Source: Rhizobium leguminosarum
GTDB lineage: Bacteria > Pseudomonadota > Alphaproteobacteria > Rhizobiales > Rhizobiaceae
Direction of reading: 5' to 3'
NCBI RefSeq assembly: GCF_001679785.1
Contig: NZ_CP016287.1
Span: 496,001 to 560,000 of the forward strand
DNA: 64,000 nt
The notes under the pieces are model-generated. The model had not been told where the DNA came from and did no database searches. It saw only the letters and a list, made by a program, of their open reading frames with translations. Made by a program: the position numbers and the translations under genes. Positions within the stretch are counted from its first letter, which is position 1. Each line of letters opens with the position of its first letter. Below, in pieces: positions 61,882 through 64,000 of this stretch.

Positions 61882-62916
61882 TCAAGCCGACTCGCGCATA
61901 ACCAGCGTTGCCTCGAGGATCACCTTGTTCGTCGCAGGGGTGGTTCCATCATCCTCGCTCTCGATATGCGCCAGCAAAAGCTCCACGGACTTCGCGGCGA
62001 TCTCCGGCGCGTTCTGGGCCATCGTCGTCAGCGACGGACAGGTATATCGGCTCAGCGGGTGGTCGTCGTGTCCGGCGATGCGCACGTCGCAAGCGTCGTT
62101 CCGGCCGATTTTCAGTCCCGACGCGAATGCGGCTGCCATCGCGCCGAAAGCAAAGCGGTCGTTGGCGCATATCAGCGTTTTGCCCGGAAGACCGCCATTG
62201 GCAAGAATTCTCTGCATCTGCTCGTATCCGAGACGCTCGAATTCCCAGGAAGGCGGCGCGTCGCAATCGATGACCAGCGGAGTATGTCCTTCCCTCGCCA
62301 TGGTCGCGCGGTAGCCCGCCTGCCGTTCGCCGGCATTTTCGGTCAAATGCGGAATCTCCAGGAATATCGGGGGCTCACCGGACCGGCAGAGATATTGCAC
62401 AATGGCTGCCATGCTTTGCGCGTTATCGTTTCCGACATAGGGAAGGTCAGCGCCGGCAGGGTTGTCGAAGCAGACGACGGGGATTGCGCCGCTTAGTCTT
62501 TCCAGCGCGGAACGGCGTGAACCGGCTCCGAGCGGCGCCACGATCGCGCCTGCAACCTTCAGCGACAGCAAGGTCCGCACGGCCTCCGCCTCCAGCTCCG
62601 GCCGCGTATGCGAAGAGATCTGGACGGGCCAGAATCCCTTTTCGCGCAACTCCAGCTCGATCAGCGACACGACCTGCACATAAAAGGGATCCGACATGGT
62701 CGGGACCAGAATCCCGATATTCCTGGTCCGCTTGCGATTGAGATGTCGGGCGAAAAGGTTCGGCTCGAAATGAGACTTCTTGAGAGCCGCCTCGATACGC
62801 TTGCGGGTCACCTCCTTGATCTGCGAGGGGTCATCGAAATATTTCGACAAGGTCGGACGCGATACGCCGGCGGCAGTCGCGAAGTCGTCCATCGATTTAT
62901 AATTCTTCTTGGCCAT
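61882..62916 (-). CDS. LacI-family regulator
   Basis: A 344-residue LacI/GalR regulator: helix-turn-helix MDDFATAAGVSRPTLSKYF (about 9-27), with SKYFDD in place of the usual SRALN, then the sugar-binding domain. Divergent from the sugar-binding protein gene at 63489 and convergent with the esterase gene. It likely controls this catabolic and uptake region. Confidence 0.9.
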   Translation of the reverse strand: MAKKNYKSMDDFATAAGVSRPTLSKYFDDPSQIKEVTRKRIEAALKKSHFEPNLFARHLNRKRTRNIGILVPTMSDPFYVQVVSLIELELREKGFWPVQISSHTRPELEAEAVRTLLSLKVAGAIVAPLGAGSRRSALERLSGAIPVVCFDNPAGADLPYVGNDNAQSMAAIVQYLCRSGEPPIFLEIPHLTENAGERQAGYRATMAREGHTPLVIDCDAPPSWEFERLGYEQMQRILANGGLPGKTLICANDRFAFGAMAAAFASGLKIGRNDACDVRIAGHDDHPLSRYTCPSLTTMAQNAPEIAAKSVELLLAHIESEDDGTTPATNKVILEATLVMRESA

Positions 62917-63488
62917 TCAATTCCTTACTGGCGGGACGACGACAACTGATCGGGAACGATTTCACTCAACGGCCGATCCTCTGATGCGCCAAATCATGCA
63001 TTCGGCAGTTTGTACAGGATGCCCCTCGTATCCTGAATCGTCGAAGTCACCGCGTAAGCCGGCGTGATCCGTCATTTTTGGTGGGGGCCCTGCCCTCCCT
63101 TTCGAAAATCGAAATAATCCCTTCACTGCGACTTGCGCCGTCTGCGCCGCGTGGTTGCAAAGGTGCTTGTTTCAGCGCCCCAAATTCGAAAATTTGCAGT
63201 GAAGAAGCCGGGTGCCACGCTTTTCATTTTGTTGGGTAAACTTTCATTTGTTTACGAAAGTAAAGAAAAAATGCATCACAAGCAATACAAATGCTGCAGA
63301 AAAACATTGATGATGTCAATCGATTTTATGATTTTTTATCAATGATTTACCGCACCACGCACCGTGAATGCTGGCCTCCCATCTTTTCCTGATCGCAGTT
63401 CTTCATTGACAGATAGGGGCTTCAGGGAACCTACTTTGCCTACGATCTTGAGGAGGATCGATTAACTGACAATCTTTGGGAGGCACAA
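62917..63488. other. Long regulatory intergenic region
   Basis: About 570 bases between the LacI gene and the sugar-binding protein gene, AT-rich from 63180 to 63350. Candidate operators are CAAATTCGAAAATTTG (63181-63196), ACTTTC/GAAAGT arms near 63239-63260 and an AATCGATT core at 63318-63325. A TTGACA at about 63407 may be the -35 of the transporter promoter. The open frame 63133-63345 has no motif and is not called. Confidence 0.45.
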
Positions 63489-64000
63489 ATGAATATCAGA
63501 AAATTCGGCGTGACGATGCGGGCTGCCGTGGCGGTATGGGCGCTCTGCGCCACATCGGCGTTTGCCGACACCACCATCGAGTTCATTCAATGGTGGGAAC
63601 CCGAAATGCCGTCGGGCGCTCTGCGCGGCATCATGAACGATTTCGAAGCCAAAAACCCAGGCATCAAGGTGACGCTGGTCAGCGGTCCCTATGCCACAAC
63701 GCGTGACCAGATCGTCGTCGGCGCAGCCTCCGGAACGCTGAGCGACGTCGTGGGCCTGGATGGTGCGTGGGTAAACGGGCTCTCCAAGCAGGGCGCAATC
63801 GCCTCCATGGACGAACTGATGGACAAGGCGAAATACGACAAGAGCCAGATCACCGACATCGTCAAGATCGATGGCAAGAGCGTGATGTTTCCGCTGGCAT
63901 CCTTCGTCTACCCCGTCTTCGTCAACCTGGATATCGCCAAGGCCGCCGGCGTCGACAAGCTGCCGGCCACGCGCACGGAATTTGCCGAAGCCGCGAAGAA
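63489..64000 (+). CDS. Sugar ABC transporter binding protein, 3' end outside window
   Basis: The first 170 residues of an SBP_bac_1 protein. Signal peptide (MNIRKFGVTMRAAVAVWALC, cleavage near AFA-DT), then TIEFIQWWEPEMPSG and GTLSDVVGLDGAWVNGLS. GGGAGG precedes the ATG by about 5 bases. It is cut by the window end; permease genes should follow. Confidence 0.88.
   Translation, partial: MNIRKFGVTMRAAVAVWALCATSAFADTTIEFIQWWEPEMPSGALRGIMNDFEAKNPGIKVTLVSGPYATTRDQIVVGAASGTLSDVVGLDGAWVNGLSKQGAIASMDELMDKAKYDKSQITDIVKIDGKSVMFPLASFVYPVFVNLDIAKAAGVDKLPATRTEFAEAAK

Noticed and set aside
63133..63345. 70-residue frame in the AT-rich region before the last gene
   Set aside because: No motif; the sequence is better explained as promoter and operator DNA.

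Overview
The window looks like GC-rich DNA from a Rhizobium-type alphaproteobacterium, probably a plasmid, chromid or other accessory-rich replicon. The evidence is a complete thuR/thuEFGKAB sugar operon, a complete ehu/eut/doe ectoine region with enuR and a DoeX-type Lrp regulator, two intergenic repeat families that resemble common rhizobial repeats, short-LID adenylate kinase, and many ABC uptake systems. No rRNA, tRNA, CRISPR array or replication origin was seen. All names come from reading motifs and gene order; no database was searched.

Layout. 1-8.95 kb is a mosaic accessory region: the 3' part of an IS630 transposase ending just before an acetyl-CoA synthetase/adenylate kinase pair, a secreted GH19-like muramidase/chitinase, a probable relaxase remnant, and three head-to-tail ISNCY-type elements (two complete, one truncated) separated by exactly 5 bp. 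8.96-14.1 kb is a YjfIJKLMC-type envelope cluster (PspA-like protein, DUF2170, DUF2491, DUF350 remnant, DUF1190 lipoprotein, glutathionylspermidine-synthase-like ATP-grasp) with a K+ channel/RCK gene inserted in it. 14.4-15.4 kb is an Xre/RES toxin-antitoxin pair. 15.4-19.1 kb and 20.1-23.2 kb are two polar amino acid ABC transporters, the first with an FCD-type GntR regulator; a Phd/PIN toxin-antitoxin pair lies between them. 23.2-27.0 kb has gene remnants, a TetR regulator and a chemoreceptor.

27.1-41.5 kb is the ectoine/hydroxyectoine module. The minus strand carries enuR, ehuABCD uptake genes, eutABC and the hydrolase/deacetylase pair eutD(doeA)-eutE(doeB). The plus strand carries doeX, doeC, doeD and an MDR oxidoreductase. 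Together they import ectoine, open the ring, remove the acetyl group and convert diaminobutyrate through aspartate semialdehyde to aspartate. 42.2-49.7 kb is the thu region for trehalose and related disaccharides, assimilated through 3-keto derivatives.

49.8-64.0 kb is a less familiar sugar or cyclitol catabolic region: ROK kinase, ribulose-phosphate-epimerase-like protein, alpha/beta hydrolase, two xylose-isomerase-like TIM barrels, two Gfo/Idh/MocA dehydrogenases, an orphan MalK-type ATPase, PfkB kinase, class I DhnA-type aldolase, DeoR and LacI regulators, an HSL-type esterase and the start of a sugar-binding protein gene cut by the window end. Tight translational overlaps show operons, but the substrate is not evident. 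This region and the yjf-type cluster are the best candidates for incompletely described biology here.
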